Shown piece by piece: positions 1-7,940 of a stretch of 64,000 nt of DNA (position 1 is the first letter of the stretch; the number at the start of each line of letters is the position of its first letter). Origin of the DNA: Kribbella caucasensis (GTDB taxonomy: Bacteria > Actinomycetota > Actinomycetes > Propionibacteriales > Kribbellaceae). Below the pieces are notes generated by a model. The model worked only from the letters and a program-made list of their open reading frames with translations, had not been told where the DNA came from and did no database searches. The DNA is taken from assembly GCF_004361855.1 (NCBI RefSeq), contig NZ_SNWQ01000001.1:682001-746000 (forward strand), read 5' to 3'. The position numbers and the translations under genes are program-made.

Positions 1-516
1 GTCGCGCCGCACGCCGTCCGGGAGAAGCTCGTGCTGGCCCAGGAGTCCGCGACGTTGTGTCCGCCCGTCTTCAGCCAGCAGACGATCTCTGCGTACCTGA
101 GCCGGCACGACTGGCTCGGCCAGGTGAAGCAGTTCCGGGAGATGTACCGGGAGCGGCGCGACGCGATGCTCGCGGCCCTGACCGAGAAGATGCCCGCGGC
201 AACGACCTGGACGAAGCCGGCCGGCGGGTTCTACGTCTGGCTGACCTTGCCGGAGGGCCTGGACGCGAAGGCGATGCTGCCGCGCGCGGTCACCGCGCGG
301 GTCGCCTATGTGCCCGGAACCGCCTTCTTCGCCGACGGTTTCGGCTCGCAGTGCATGCGGTTGTCCTACTGTCACCCGACCCCGGAGCGGATCACCGAAG
401 GTGTCGCCCGGCTGGCCGCGGTGATCAACGAGGAGCTCGAGCTCCGGCAGACGTTCGGCCCGCTGCCACCCGGCGCCGGTCGCGACTACGACGCTCCGGG
501 ACCGGAGCTGAGCTGA
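1..516 (+). CDS. PLP-dependent aminotransferase, C-terminal part (5' end outside window)
   Basis: The frame is open from base 1 to the TGA at 514-516 and gives the last 171 residues. The sequence fits the C-terminal half of a fold-type I, class I/II aminotransferase of the 2-aminoadipate/MocR-like group. It has the GGFYVWLTLPEG segment of the small domain, and near the end MRLSYCHPTPERITEGVARL, where the Arg (R120 of the visible part) is expected to bind the substrate carboxylate. The PLP lysine lies upstream of the window. The substrate cannot be told from this part. A hairpin directly after the stop suggests the transcript ends here. Confidence 0.85.
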   Translation, partial: VAPHAVREKLVLAQESATLCPPVFSQQTISAYLSRHDWLGQVKQFREMYRERRDAMLAALTEKMPAATTWTKPAGGFYVWLTLPEGLDAKAMLPRAVTARVAYVPGTAFFADGFGSQCMRLSYCHPTPERITEGVARLAAVINEELELRQTFGPLPPGAGRDYDAPGPELS

Positions 517-518
517 TG

Positions 519-547
519 CCCCGCGCAAAATCTGCGCAGGGGTTCTT
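519..547 (+). terminator. Intrinsic terminator after the aminotransferase
   Basis: CCCC-GCGCA (519-527) pairs with TGCGC-(A)-GGGG (533-542) around the loop AAATC, with one bulged A. TTCTT follows. The hairpin starts two bases after the stop codon. Confidence 0.6.
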
Positions 548-646
548 GGGCGGCTAGTGGGTTCGCCGGAGGGTGGCGGTACGGTTCCAATGGGCCTCGG
601 GACCGGCGCCCTGCCGGAGTCGCCCACGAGTGATCGGGAAGATTCT

Positions 647-1594
647 ATGAGTGATCTGGGTCGAGTGCTGGTCCTGGCCGGCGGACTGTCGCATGAGCGC
701 GACGTCTCGCTGCGCTCGGGCCGGCGGGTTGCCGACGCCTTACGCAGCGTCGGGGTCGAGGTCGAGCAGCGAGACGTCGACGCGAGCTTGGTGGACCGTC
801 TGCGCGACGATCCGCCGGACGCGGTGTTCCCCGTCCTGCACGGCGTGACCGGCGAGGACGGCGCTCTCCGCCAGGTCCTCGATCTGTACCGCGTGCCCTA
901 CGTCGGCGCCGACGCGGCCGCCTGCCGGACCGCCTTCGACAAGCCGGTAGCGAGCACCATGGTCGGCGCCGCCGGCCTCTGTACGCCGGAGTCGGTGGTG
1001 CTCGGGCACGACACGTTCCGCGAACTCGGGGCGGCCGCGCTGATGGAGGCCGTGATCGGTCAGATCGGGCTGCCGCTGGTGGTCAAGCCGGCTCGGGGTG
1101 GTTCGGCGCTGGGAGCGTCGATCGTGCGCTCGGCGGACGAACTGCCGTCCGCGATGGTGAACTGCTACGCGTATGGGCCGGTTGCACTGATCGAGCGGTT
1201 CATCGACGGGACCGAGGTCGCCGTGACCGTGGTCGACACGGGTGACGGACCACGTGCGTTGCCGGCCGTGGAGATCCTGCCGGACTCGGGGTTCTACGAC
1301 TACGAGGCTCGATACACGGCGGGCGCCACCCAGTTCGTCGTACCGGCTCGGCTGGACGCAGCTGTGGCGCAGGCATGTGCGGAGGCGGCTGTCACGGCGC
1401 ATCGGGCGCTTGGGCTTCGGGACCTGTCGCGGTCGGATCTGGTGGTCGACCCTGATGGCGTGCCGTGGTTCCTCGAGGTGAACGTGGCGCCCGGGATGAC
1501 CGAGACGTCGTTGGTGCCGTTGGCCGCGGAGGCCGCCGGCGTGGAGCTGGGCGTGCTGTGTCGCGATCTGCTGGCCGCGGCCGCTGCTCGTTGA
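647..1594 (+). CDS. ddl: D-alanine--D-alanine ligase family protein
   Basis: This ATP-grasp enzyme would join two D-alanines for peptidoglycan synthesis in the cytoplasm. The protein of 315 residues opens with the family signature LAGGLSHERDVSLRSG (about residues 9-24). It continues with HGVTGEDGALRQVL, the ATP-binding strand PLVVKPARGGSALGAS, and the C-terminal metal/substrate loop VNVAPGMTETSLVP. The ATG at 647 is chosen because the homologous region begins there; an in-frame start 90 bases upstream would add a low-complexity leader. The surf1 gene follows 7 bases downstream. A Ddl-like ligase with another substrate cannot be excluded, because many actinobacteria carry a second ddl in a cell-wall cluster. 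Confidence 0.85.
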   Translation: MSDLGRVLVLAGGLSHERDVSLRSGRRVADALRSVGVEVEQRDVDASLVDRLRDDPPDAVFPVLHGVTGEDGALRQVLDLYRVPYVGADAAACRTAFDKPVASTMVGAAGLCTPESVVLGHDTFRELGAAALMEAVIGQIGLPLVVKPARGGSALGASIVRSADELPSAMVNCYAYGPVALIERFIDGTEVAVTVVDTGDGPRALPAVEILPDSGFYDYEARYTAGATQFVVPARLDAAVAQACAEAAVTAHRALGLRDLSRSDLVVDPDGVPWFLEVNVAPGMTETSLVPLAAEAAGVELGVLCRDLLAAAAAR

Positions 1595-1601
1595 GGTCCT
1601 G

Positions 1602-2600
1602 ATGCCTGTCGCGCCGGCCGCCGAACCCGTGGAGACCCAGCTGGTCGCGCGACCCTTGTGGCGAACGATCCTGACGCCACGCTGGACCGGCCTGCTGGTG
1701 TTCGCGCTGGCGATTGCCTCCGTCATGTCGGTGCTCGGTGTGTGGCAGCTGGACGTGTATCGCTCGAAGACCGCCGCCGCTACGGCAGGACGGGCCGCCA
1801 TCTCGCCGGTGGCCCTGGAGTCCTTGTTCTCGATCGACTCCGGACTGCCGGCTGCTGCGGTCGCTCGTCGTGTCACTGTCACCGGCAGTTGGGCACCGGC
1901 GGCCGATCAGCTCTTCATCTCCGACCGGGCGCACAACAACCAGGACGGCTTCTGGGTCATCACTCCCCTACTGCTCGACCAGTCGTCCACCTCGGGCTCA
2001 GGTGACCCGGACTTCATGGGCGGCACGGGCGGTTCAGGCTCGGGTGATTCGGCTGGTGCGGGCAGGTCGGCGGGTGCGGTGATGGTGGTCCGTGGATGGG
2101 TCTCGTCGGTGGACGACCCGGCCGCGAAGGCACCCAGCGGTCGGGTGAGCCTGACCGGAGCGGTCGCGGCTTCCGAGGCACAGGATTCCTCGGGCGACGC
2201 TGCGAAGGGTCGAGTTCTGCAGTCGCTCCGGATCCCGACGATCGTCCACCTGGTCGACTACCGGATCTACGACGCCTTCGTCGTCCTCACATCCGTCGAC
2301 CAGTCCACCTCGGGCACGCCTTCGACGGGCGCTGTGGACGCTCCGGCCTTGGTCTCACCACCGAGTCCACCCACCGACCACGCGGGCCTCCGGAACGTCG
2401 CATACGCCTTCCAGTGGTGGCTCTTCGCCGCCTTCACCCTGTGGATGTGGGCCCGCGTGGTCCTGGACGCCCACCGCCCGGACCCCGAGCTTGCAGCCGA
2501 ACTGGGCGCCCAGCCTGAACCTGATCCCGCTGGCGAGCCCGCGACCGAGGGAGACCGGGCCCAGGAGCCGGTGGAGCCAAGCGGTACCGTTTCAGCGTGA
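1602..2600 (+). CDS. SURF1 family cytochrome oxidase assembly protein
   Basis: This is a predicted membrane protein of 332 residues with the SURF1 layout. An N-terminal transmembrane helix (about residues 28-48) ends in LGVWQL, the conserved G-x-W-Q motif. A long extracytoplasmic domain contains the VTVTGSW strand, and a second helix lies near the C-terminus (YAFQWWLFAAFTLWMWARVVL). SURF1 proteins help assemble the haem-copper centre of aa3-type cytochrome c oxidase. The extracytoplasmic loop carries two Ser/Gly/Thr-rich inserts, and the last 40 residues are an acidic, Pro-rich tail. The stop overlaps the GTG start of the DUF3817 gene (GTGA), so the two are probably translationally coupled. 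Confidence 0.85.
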   Translation: MPVAPAAEPVETQLVARPLWRTILTPRWTGLLVFALAIASVMSVLGVWQLDVYRSKTAAATAGRAAISPVALESLFSIDSGLPAAAVARRVTVTGSWAPAADQLFISDRAHNNQDGFWVITPLLLDQSSTSGSGDPDFMGGTGGSGSGDSAGAGRSAGAVMVVRGWVSSVDDPAAKAPSGRVSLTGAVAASEAQDSSGDAAKGRVLQSLRIPTIVHLVDYRIYDAFVVLTSVDQSTSGTPSTGAVDAPALVSPPSPPTDHAGLRNVAYAFQWWLFAAFTLWMWARVVLDAHRPDPELAAELGAQPEPDPAGEPATEGDRAQEPVEPSGTVSA

Positions 2601-2953
2601 CTTCACCAGCCGACCCCGCAACGTCCGCCACCTCACAGTCGCCGCTCACTCCGGCCGTCCGGGGCGCACTCACCCGCTATCGCGTGATCGCGTACATCGT
2701 CGGCGTGATGCTCCTGCTCCTGCTGTTCGTGGCGATGCCGCTGAAGTACCTCGCCGACGACCCCGGCGCGATGAACGTCATCGGCCCGCTACATGGGTTC
2801 CTCTACGTGGTGTACCTGCTCGGCACCTTCGACCTGTTCCGCCGCGTCAAGTGGTCCCTCCCTCGCCTCGTCCTGATGGCCCTCGCCGGCACGATCCCCT
2901 TCCTGTCGTTCTACGCCGAGCGCAAGACCACCCACGAGCTGACCCGGCACTGA
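2597..2953 (+). CDS. DUF3817 integral membrane protein
   Basis: This small membrane protein of 118 residues has about three hydrophobic helices (residues about 28-48, 60-78 and 88-107). The conserved pieces HGFLYVVYLLGTFDLFRR and GTIPFLSFYAER match the actinobacterial DUF3817 family, often found beside SURF1 genes. Its function is not known. The GTG start overlaps the surf1 stop by four bases. A parS site lies 13 bases after its stop. Confidence 0.85.
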   Translation: MTSPADPATSATSQSPLTPAVRGALTRYRVIAYIVGVMLLLLLFVAMPLKYLADDPGAMNVIGPLHGFLYVVYLLGTFDLFRRVKWSLPRLVLMALAGTIPFLSFYAERKTTHELTRH

Positions 2954-2965
2954 CCCACGCGTCGA

Positions 2966-2981
2966 TGTTCCACGTGAAACA
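2966..2981. other. parS site 1
   Basis: TGTTCCACGTGAAACA differs at one position from the bacterial parS consensus TGTTTCACGTGAAACA. It lies in the 149-bp gap between the DUF3817 gene and the immunity-protein gene, about 1.7 kb from the parB start. The rest of that gap shows no gene. Confidence 0.9.
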
Positions 2982-3102
2982 TCGACTGCAAGTCCCCAAG
3001 TGTCTTTGTCGACAAATCTCGATCGCGGCCACGCGTGGACAGTGTTGGCCCTGAAATTCCTCTGTGAGCGCGATCCTGAGCGACCTGCAAAGCCCGCTGG
3101 AT

Positions 3103-3639
3103 TCAGTAGAGCGATCGCAGTGAGGCGTCCAGCTCGCTCATGAGTTCGGCCACCCGGTTTCCACTCGGGGCGGCGGGGTAGCGCTTGAGCACCGCAACAA
3201 GCGCAGGCGTTGCTCGCTCGCGAGCCTGCTGAATTCGCGCCGCTCCAACACTTGGATCCCCGTCGGCGGCCAGCTCCGCCGCGTGTGCTGAGCATGCTGC
3301 GGCGCCCAGGATGTGGCCGACCTGGGTCGACTTTGCGAGCGGGTGCAGGTAGGCCGCGGCCGCGGCGTGGCCCGCGGCGCGTGCCGCGTTCTGAGCGGCT
3401 TCGGTTGTCGCCTCCCGCGCAGCCTTGTGTGCGGCCAACGCGCTGATTCGCTGCAAGTTCGTGCGCTTGGCACCGTCAACGAAAGTCCACGCCGATTCGA
3501 CAGCTGCCCGAGGCCGTCGGTCGTCCGGGTGACTTGTCTCGAAGATCGGCAGTGCCTCCTGGGCGCACTCCGCGGCATAGCGAGCGACCACCCGGAGGTC
3601 CTGCATGCTCAGCTCGACCTCGCCGGCCTTGTTCGTCAT
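3103..3639 (-). CDS. Imm_5-like immunity protein (orphan)
   Basis: The predicted soluble helical protein has 178 residues. The pattern DLRVVARYAAECAQEALPIFETSHPDDRRPRAAVESA, followed by an Ala/His-rich series (AARAAGHAAAAAYLHP, AAACSAHAAELA), matches the Imm_5 group of predicted immunity proteins of polymorphic toxin systems. Such proteins are sometimes misannotated as 'exonuclease SbcC'. No partner toxin is visible nearby, so its role is open. The start is uncertain: the ATG at 3639 is used, but a TTG at 3669 behind GGCGGGG is possible. It is convergent with DUF3817 and downstream of parB on the same strand. Confidence 0.65.
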   Translation of the reverse strand: MTNKAGEVELSMQDLRVVARYAAECAQEALPIFETSHPDDRRPRAAVESAWTFVDGAKRTNLQRISALAAHKAAREATTEAAQNAARAAGHAAAAAYLHPLAKSTQVGHILGAAACSAHAAELAADGDPSVGAARIQQARERATPALVAVLKRYPAAPSGNRVAELMSELDASLRSLY

Positions 3640-3697
3640 ACCCTCATCGTCGCGCGGCCGTCCAGTCAAAGGCCCCGCCCAGGCCGGCGATGGGAAG

Positions 3698-4648
3698 TCA
3701 GGAATTCGACTTGTTGGGGTCCATCAGAGTGACGATGCGTTCGAGGTCGTCGAGGGAGGCGAACTCGACAGTGATCTTGCCCTTGGACTTGCCGAGGTCG
3801 ACCTTCACCCGGGTCTCGAAGCGATCGGAGAGCCGGTCGGCCAGGTCGACCAGCCGCGGTGCGACCGGCTTGTTGCGTCGACGAGCCGGAGCGGGCGCAT
3901 CGTCCGTCATGTCGCCCAACGCGACGATCTCCTCGACCGTGCGGACCGACAGGCCCTCGGCGACGATCCGCTGAGCCAACCGCTCGATCGCGTCTCCGCT
4001 AGGAAGCCCGAGGAGAGCGCGAGCGTGTCCCGCGGACAGTACGCCGGCAGCCACGCGTCGCTGCACCGACGCCGGCAGCTTCAGCAGTCGAAGCGTGTTG
4101 GAGATCTGCGGACGGGAGCGTCCGATCCGTGTCGCCAGCACTTCCTGCGTACACCCGAAGTCGTCGAGCATCTGCTGGTACGCCGCGGCCTCCTCCAGTG
4201 GGTTCAGCTGGCTCCGGTGCAAGTTCTCCAGCAGCGCGTCGCGCAGCATGACGTCGTCAGAGGTCTCCCGGACAATGGCCGGGATCGTGGTCAGCCCCGC
4301 CTGCTGGGTCGCGCGCCAGCGACGCTCCCCCATCACGAGCTCGTACTTGTCCTGCTCCAGCCGGCGAACGACGATCGGCTGCAGCAGGCCGATCTCCTTC
4401 ACCGAGTGGACCAGCTCGTCCATCGCCTCTTCGTCGAAGACGGTGCGCGGCTGCTTCGGGTTCGGGGTGATCTTGTCGATCTCGATCTCCGCGAACCGGG
4501 CTCCGGGGACAGCCGCCAACTCGGGCTCCACCCTGATCGGCGGAGCTCCCGGGATCGAGTTCGACTTGCTGCCAAGTGTCGGGCTGGTACCGGGAGCGGG
4601 AGTACTCGGAATCAGTGCGCCGAGTCCACGTCCAAGCCTGGTGTTCAT
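3698..4648 (-). CDS. parB: Chromosome partitioning protein ParB
   Basis: ParB binds parS sites, hydrolyses CTP and spreads as a clamp to load SMC and move origins with ParA. The 316-residue protein begins [15 protein letters not shown], the usual N-terminal ParA-stimulating segment. It has the GERRWRA motif at about 107-113, [14 protein letters not shown] at 141-154, and the helix-turn-helix [20 protein letters not shown] at about 167-186. The C-terminal dimerisation segment ends [18 protein letters not shown]. Two parS sites sit in its own leader. parA lies upstream on the same strand, but a strong hairpin separates the two, so parB probably has its own promoter. Confidence 0.97.
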   Translation of the reverse strand: MNTRLGRGLGALIPSTPAPGTSPTLGSKSNSIPGAPPIRVEPELAAVPGARFAEIEIDKITPNPKQPRTVFDEEAMDELVHSVKEIGLLQPIVVRRLEQDKYELVMGERRWRATQQAGLTTIPAIVRETSDDVMLRDALLENLHRSQLNPLEEAAAYQQMLDDFGCTQEVLATRIGRSRPQISNTLRLLKLPASVQRRVAAGVLSAGHARALLGLPSGDAIERLAQRIVAEGLSVRTVEEIVALGDMTDDAPAPARRRNKPVAPRLVDLADRLSDRFETRVKVDLGKSKGKITVEFASLDDLERIVTLMDPNKSNS

Positions 4649-4850
4649 ACCGCTCCCTCGAGTTCAGCTCTTGCCGTTTCAGCCCCTGCCGTTGCGGCTG
4701 TCCATCCAACCTGTCGAGGTGAGACTGCTGCGCCTCCCCACAACAACCAGCCTGCGCAACGGTAGCCGGTAACTGCCCGACCAACACCCTCGCCCCCCAC
4801 AACTTCCACACTCCGATCGCCACTCCACCCCGAACAGCACCTGTTCACTC

Positions 4851-4866
4851 CGTTCCACGTGAAACA
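4851..4866. other. parS site 2
   Basis: CGTTCCACGTGAAACA keeps the CACGTG core. It has two changes from the 16-bp consensus and lies about 200 bp upstream of the parB start. Confidence 0.85.
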
Positions 4867-4906
4867 TCGCCCCCAACACCAGCCGCCCCTACTCTCGGGC
4901 GCAGCT

Positions 4907-4922
4907 CGTTTCACGTGGAACA
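4907..4922. other. parS site 3
   Basis: CGTTTCACGTGGAACA keeps the CACGTG core. It lies 40 bp from site 2, with the non-consensus base on the opposite half, so the two sites face each other as near mirror images. Confidence 0.85.
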
Positions 4923-4944
4923 TCGCCCCTGGTCCGAGACAAAA

Positions 4945-4979
4945 CGAAAGGCCCGGACCGTGTGGGTCCGGGCCTTTCG
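4945..4979 (-). terminator. Strong hairpin terminator after parA
   Basis: A perfect 15-bp stem, CGAAAGGCCCGGACC (4945-4959) with GGTCCGGGCCTTTCG (4965-4979), closes on a 5-nt loop. On the parA transcript the hairpin begins 38 bases after the stop, in a run rich in A/T at its edges. It should insulate parB from parA transcription. Confidence 0.85.
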
Positions 4980-5017
4980 CGTTCCTTGTCAGGCGTTGCT
5001 TGTCAGGTGTTGTCTTG

Positions 5018-6613
5018 TCAGCTGTTGTTCCTCATGGCGATCTCTCGGGATGCCTCCAGGTACGACAGTGCGCCCGCGGACGCCGGGTCGTAGGCGAGCA
5101 CCGTCTGCCCATGGCTCGGGGCCTCGGAGATGCGGACCGATCGCGGTACCGCCGTCCGCAGTACGGCATCCTGGAAGTGGCCGCGGACTTCGGCAGCCAC
5201 CTCTCCGGCCAGCTTGGTGCGGGCGTCGTACATGGTGAGCAGGATCGTCGAGACGTCGAGCCCAGGGTTCAGGTGCGCCTTCACCATGTCGATGTGGCGG
5301 AGTAGTTGCGACAGGCCCTCCAGGGCGTAGTACTCGCTCTGGATCGGGACCAGGACCTCCCGCGCCGCCGTCAGGGCGTTCACGGTGAGCAGGCCCAGCG
5401 ACGGCGGGCAGTCGATGAACACGTAGTCGTACTTCTCGCCCGCGGCCTCGGTCTCGGCCAGGTGCGCGTCCAGGACGCGCTTCAGCCGGCTCTCCCGGGC
5501 CACGATGCTGACCAGTTCGATCTCGGCGCCGGCCAGGTCGATCGTCGCCGGCACCACCACGATGCCGGGGTGCTCCTCGCAGGGCTGCAGCAGCTTGCTC
5601 AGCGACTCGCCCTCGATGACCGCCTCGTAGACACCCGGGGTGCCCTCCGAGTGCTCGATGCCGAGAGCGGTCGAGGCGTTGCCCTGGGGGTCGAGGTCGA
5701 TCACCAGGATCCGGGCGCCGTACAGGGCGAGGCCGGCGGCGACGTTGACGGTGGTGGTGGTCTTGCCGACGCCGCCCTTCTGGTTGGCGACAACGAAGAC
5801 CCGGGTCTCAGCGGGCAGCGGGAACTCGCGGCCCATCGTGCGTCCTTCATTCACCAGCAGGGTCCGTTCGGTGGCGGCGGCGATCGGAGTTTCCAGAAGT
5901 CGTCGTTGAAGCTCGTCCGAAGTGGCCCGCGCGGCAATCTGTGCGGCAGTCATGGCGCCCATTCCAAGAGGTGCGGGACTTGGCCCGAAGAGGATGTCGG
6001 TCGGGGTCGGAGCTGGGGTTGGGGCGGGGCTTGAAGCAGGAGTTCGAGCGGCTGGAGCAAGAGCTGGGGGGACAGCTGGAGGGAGAGCTGGTGCGAATCC
6101 GCCCCCAGGTTCATCCACAGGGGTCTGTGGATGAATTCCAGCCTGCGGAGGCGTCTCGCGGGGGTGGTCATCCACAGGAGGTGGGGACTCGGGGTACTGC
6201 TCTTCAGTGTCGGGCTCAGTATCCAGCAAGGGGCCCGTTTCACGTGAAACCGTCGACGTCTGAGCACCACTTGCGGCCCCTGAAGTGAGGCCGACCGCGG
6301 CCGCTCGAAGACCCGAGGAGTCGAAGTTCACGTCGCTGCCGTTGATCGCGGGCGCCTCCGGTGAAGGTAGAGGCGCCGATACCGGCGATGATGCAGGGGC
6401 TACGAACGGCGAAGTAGCCGAGGACGGCTTGGCGGCTGAAGTGGTGGTTGAAGTGGTATCTGCGGTGGGAACTTGGGAGGCAGTTGAGGAGGGAGCGTCC
6501 GACTCGGGCGCGACCAAAGTGATCGAGTTCTGACCGCCGGTGGGCCAGCCGATGCCTTGGTTCGCCCCGGGTTCACCGGTGCTTTTCTCCGGCCATCCGA
6601 GGGCACGACTCAC
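5018..6613 (-). CDS. parA: Chromosome partitioning ATPase ParA with long N-terminal extension
   Basis: The C-terminal 270 residues are a typical ParA/Soj ATPase: VANQKGGVGKTTT (deviant Walker A, about residues 276-288), VIDLDPQGNAST and DYVFIDCPPSLGLLT. It would drive movement of ParB-parS complexes. The GTG at 6613 gives 531 residues and is preceded by GGGAGGTGATC at good distance; this Shine-Dalgarno overlaps the rsmG stop. About 260 N-terminal residues are Pro/Ala/Ser/Thr-rich and predicted disordered. They use visibly fewer GC-ending codons than the ATPase and contain a parS site and three DnaA-box-like sequences. A shorter protein from an ATG at 5962 or 5953 is possible, but neither has a clear ribosome site. 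Confidence 0.9.
   Translation of the reverse strand: MSRALGWPEKSTGEPGANQGIGWPTGGQNSITLVAPESDAPSSTASQVPTADTTSTTTSAAKPSSATSPFVAPASSPVSAPLPSPEAPAINGSDVNFDSSGLRAAAVGLTSGAASGAQTSTVSRETGPLLDTEPDTEEQYPESPPPVDDHPRETPPQAGIHPQTPVDEPGGGFAPALPPAVPPALAPAARTPASSPAPTPAPTPTDILFGPSPAPLGMGAMTAAQIAARATSDELQRRLLETPIAAATERTLLVNEGRTMGREFPLPAETRVFVVANQKGGVGKTTTTVNVAAGLALYGARILVIDLDPQGNASTALGIEHSEGTPGVYEAVIEGESLSKLLQPCEEHPGIVVVPATIDLAGAEIELVSIVARESRLKRVLDAHLAETEAAGEKYDYVFIDCPPSLGLLTVNALTAAREVLVPIQSEYYALEGLSQLLRHIDMVKAHLNPGLDVSTILLTMYDARTKLAGEVAAEVRGHFQDAVLRTAVPRSVRISEAPSHGQTVLAYDPASAGALSYLEASREIAMRNNS
6111..6176. other. Three DnaA-box-like sequences inside the parA extension
   Basis: TCATCCACA occurs at 6111-6119 and 6168-6176, and its complement TGTGGATGA at 6126-6134. 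The first two form a palindrome around GGGGTC. They match the relaxed actinobacterial box YYRTCCACA. A parS site follows 60 bp away. Confidence 0.5.
6236..6251. other. parS site 4 (inside parA)
   Basis: CGTTTCACGTGAAACC has the complete 14-bp TTTCACGTGAAA core region. It lies within the parA reading frame and is translated as VSRET on the minus strand. Confidence 0.9.
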
Positions 6614-6621
6614 GAACCCGA

Positions 6622-7293
6622 TCACCTCCCGCGTCTTCTGTGCTGGGATCCCCGCGCAGCACGTCCGGCCACAATACTCACGACAGTTGTCGGCTGGGCC
6701 AGTTCGCCATCCCCTAGTTGGTGAACATGCCAAACTTCCGCCCCGAGGGCCTCCAATTCACCTTCGGCGCTGTCCAGTTCGTCCTCCGCGGACGCGCCCT
6801 TCATCGCGAGCATCAGGCCACCTTCGGCACAGAGCGGCAGGCACCACCCGGCCAACTTGCCCAATGGCGCCACCGCTCGCGAGGTGACCACGTCGTACGA
6901 CGCCGGCGGCAACTCCTCGGCCCGGGCCCGGACCACTTCCGCATTCGGGATGCCGAGCTTGTCGACGGCCTCCTGCAGGAACGTGGTGCGCCGGAGCAAC
7001 GGCTCGACGAGCGACACCTGGAGGTCGGGGCGGACCAGTGCGAGCACGATCCCGGGCAGTCCCGCGCCGGTGCCGATGTCGGCCACCGTGGACTCTTCGG
7101 GGATCAGGCGCTCCAGCACGGCGCAGTTCAGCAGGTGCCGATCCCAGAGTCGCGGCACTTCACGCGGGCCGATCAGCCCACGCAGGGTTCCTTCGGTCGA
7201 CAGCAGCTCCGCGTACGCCACGAGCTGACCCACCGCCCGGGGGTAGAGCTCCTCCACGAGCGGCGGGGTTTCACGTGAAACGTCATCTGTCAC
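6622..7293 (-). CDS. rsmG: 16S rRNA m7G527 methyltransferase RsmG (GidB)
   Basis: This SAM-dependent enzyme methylates N7 of G527 in 16S rRNA; loss gives low-level streptomycin resistance in many bacteria. The SAM-binding motif VADIGTGAGLPGIVLAL is clear, followed by VEPLLRRTTFLQEAVDKLG and VVTSRAVAPLGKLAGW. With the GTG at 7293 it has 223 residues. An ATG 69 bases upstream would overlap jag and add an unlikely basic leader. The early VSRETPP peptide is the translation of a parS site. It lies between jag and parA in the standard actinobacterial order. Confidence 0.93.
   Translation of the reverse strand: MTDDVSRETPPLVEELYPRAVGQLVAYAELLSTEGTLRGLIGPREVPRLWDRHLLNCAVLERLIPEESTVADIGTGAGLPGIVLALVRPDLQVSLVEPLLRRTTFLQEAVDKLGIPNAEVVRARAEELPPASYDVVTSRAVAPLGKLAGWCLPLCAEGGLMLAMKGASAEDELDSAEGELEALGAEVWHVHQLGDGELAQPTTVVSIVAGRAARGSQHRRRGR
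7267..7282. other. parS site 5 (inside rsmG)
   Basis: GGTTTCACGTGAAACG has the intact GTTTCACGTGAAAC core. It lies within the first dozen codons of rsmG and is read as VSRET. Confidence 0.9.
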
Positions 7294-7309
7294 GAGCAGA
7301 ACACGATGA

Positions 7310-7855
7310 TCAGGCGGGCTGGACGACGACCCGGCGGCGCGGTTCCTCGCCCTCCGACTCACTCGTCAGGCCGGCCGCGGCGACGACGTCGTGCACGACC
7401 TTCCGCTCGAACGGCGTCATCGGGTCCAGCCGGACCGGCTCGCCGGTCGCCTTCGCCTCCTCGATCGCCTTCAGGCCGACCTGCTCCAGCTCGGCCTTGC
7501 GGTTCGCCCGGAAGTTCGACACGTCCAGCATCAGCCGGGACCGCTCACCGGTCTCCCGGTACACGGCCAGCCGGGTGAGTTCCTGCAGCGCCTCGAGCAC
7601 CTTGCCGTTCTCACCGACCAGGTTGCTCAGGTCGGCGCCGACGATCGACACGGCGGCCCGGTCGCCGTCGATGTCCATGTCGATGTCGCCGTCCAGGTCG
7701 GCGATGTCGAGCAACTCCTCGAGGTAGTCCGCCGCGATGTCGCTCTCGTTCTCCAGCGCCTTCAGGCGGTCGTCCGCTCCACCAGTCGCGGAGTTCCCGA
7801 TCGACGTCTCAGCTGACGTCTCACTCGACTCGCCGTTCTGCATGCCGTCGCTCAC
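7310..7855 (-). CDS. jag: Jag/KhpB family RNA-binding protein (KH and R3H domains)
   Basis: The cytoplasmic single-stranded nucleic-acid-binding protein has 181 residues. An acidic N-terminal third is followed by a KH-like domain with the loop LVGENGKVLEALQELTRLAV (the GxxG equivalent is GENG) and a C-terminal R3H domain (MTPFERKVVHDVVAA). KhpB proteins act as RNA chaperones in cell-wall and division control, and the gene conventionally follows yidC. The GTG at 7855 is chosen because AAGGAG stands five bases upstream. A short spacer without obvious features separates it from yidC. Confidence 0.9.
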   Translation of the reverse strand: MSDGMQNGESSETSAETSIGNSATGGADDRLKALENESDIAADYLEELLDIADLDGDIDMDIDGDRAAVSIVGADLSNLVGENGKVLEALQELTRLAVYRETGERSRLMLDVSNFRANRKAELEQVGLKAIEEAKATGEPVRLDPMTPFERKVVHDVVAAAGLTSESEGEEPRRRVVVQPA

Positions 7856-7940
7856 GGCCACTCCTTCACAGTTCGAGATCCGCCCCACGGGGACCCAGGT
7901 CTAACAAAGCAGAGGAAACAGGGATACCGGTGCAGCGGGA

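Larger units (their letters stand above)
4649..5017. promoter_or_regulatory. parA-parB spacer with two parS sites and a terminator
   Basis: This 369-bp stretch carries no convincing gene. It holds parS sites 2 and 3, only 40 bp apart, and the parA terminator. The parB promoter must lie here; I could not single out its -35 and -10 boxes. Confidence 0.7.

Noticed and set aside
647-1594. Ddl as a vancomycin-resistance-type D-Ala-D-Lac ligase
   Set aside because: No vanH or vanX gene accompanies it, and the local order is that of an ordinary chromosomal ligase. I see no motif that would justify the lactate-specific call.
4645-4923. A 92-codon minus-strand frame in the parA-parB spacer, starting inside a parS site and overlapping the parB start
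   Set aside because: The translation is Trp/Cys/Gly-rich with no protein-like pattern, and its first codons are the parS site itself. The overlap with parB is tempting for coupling, but there is no ribosome site.
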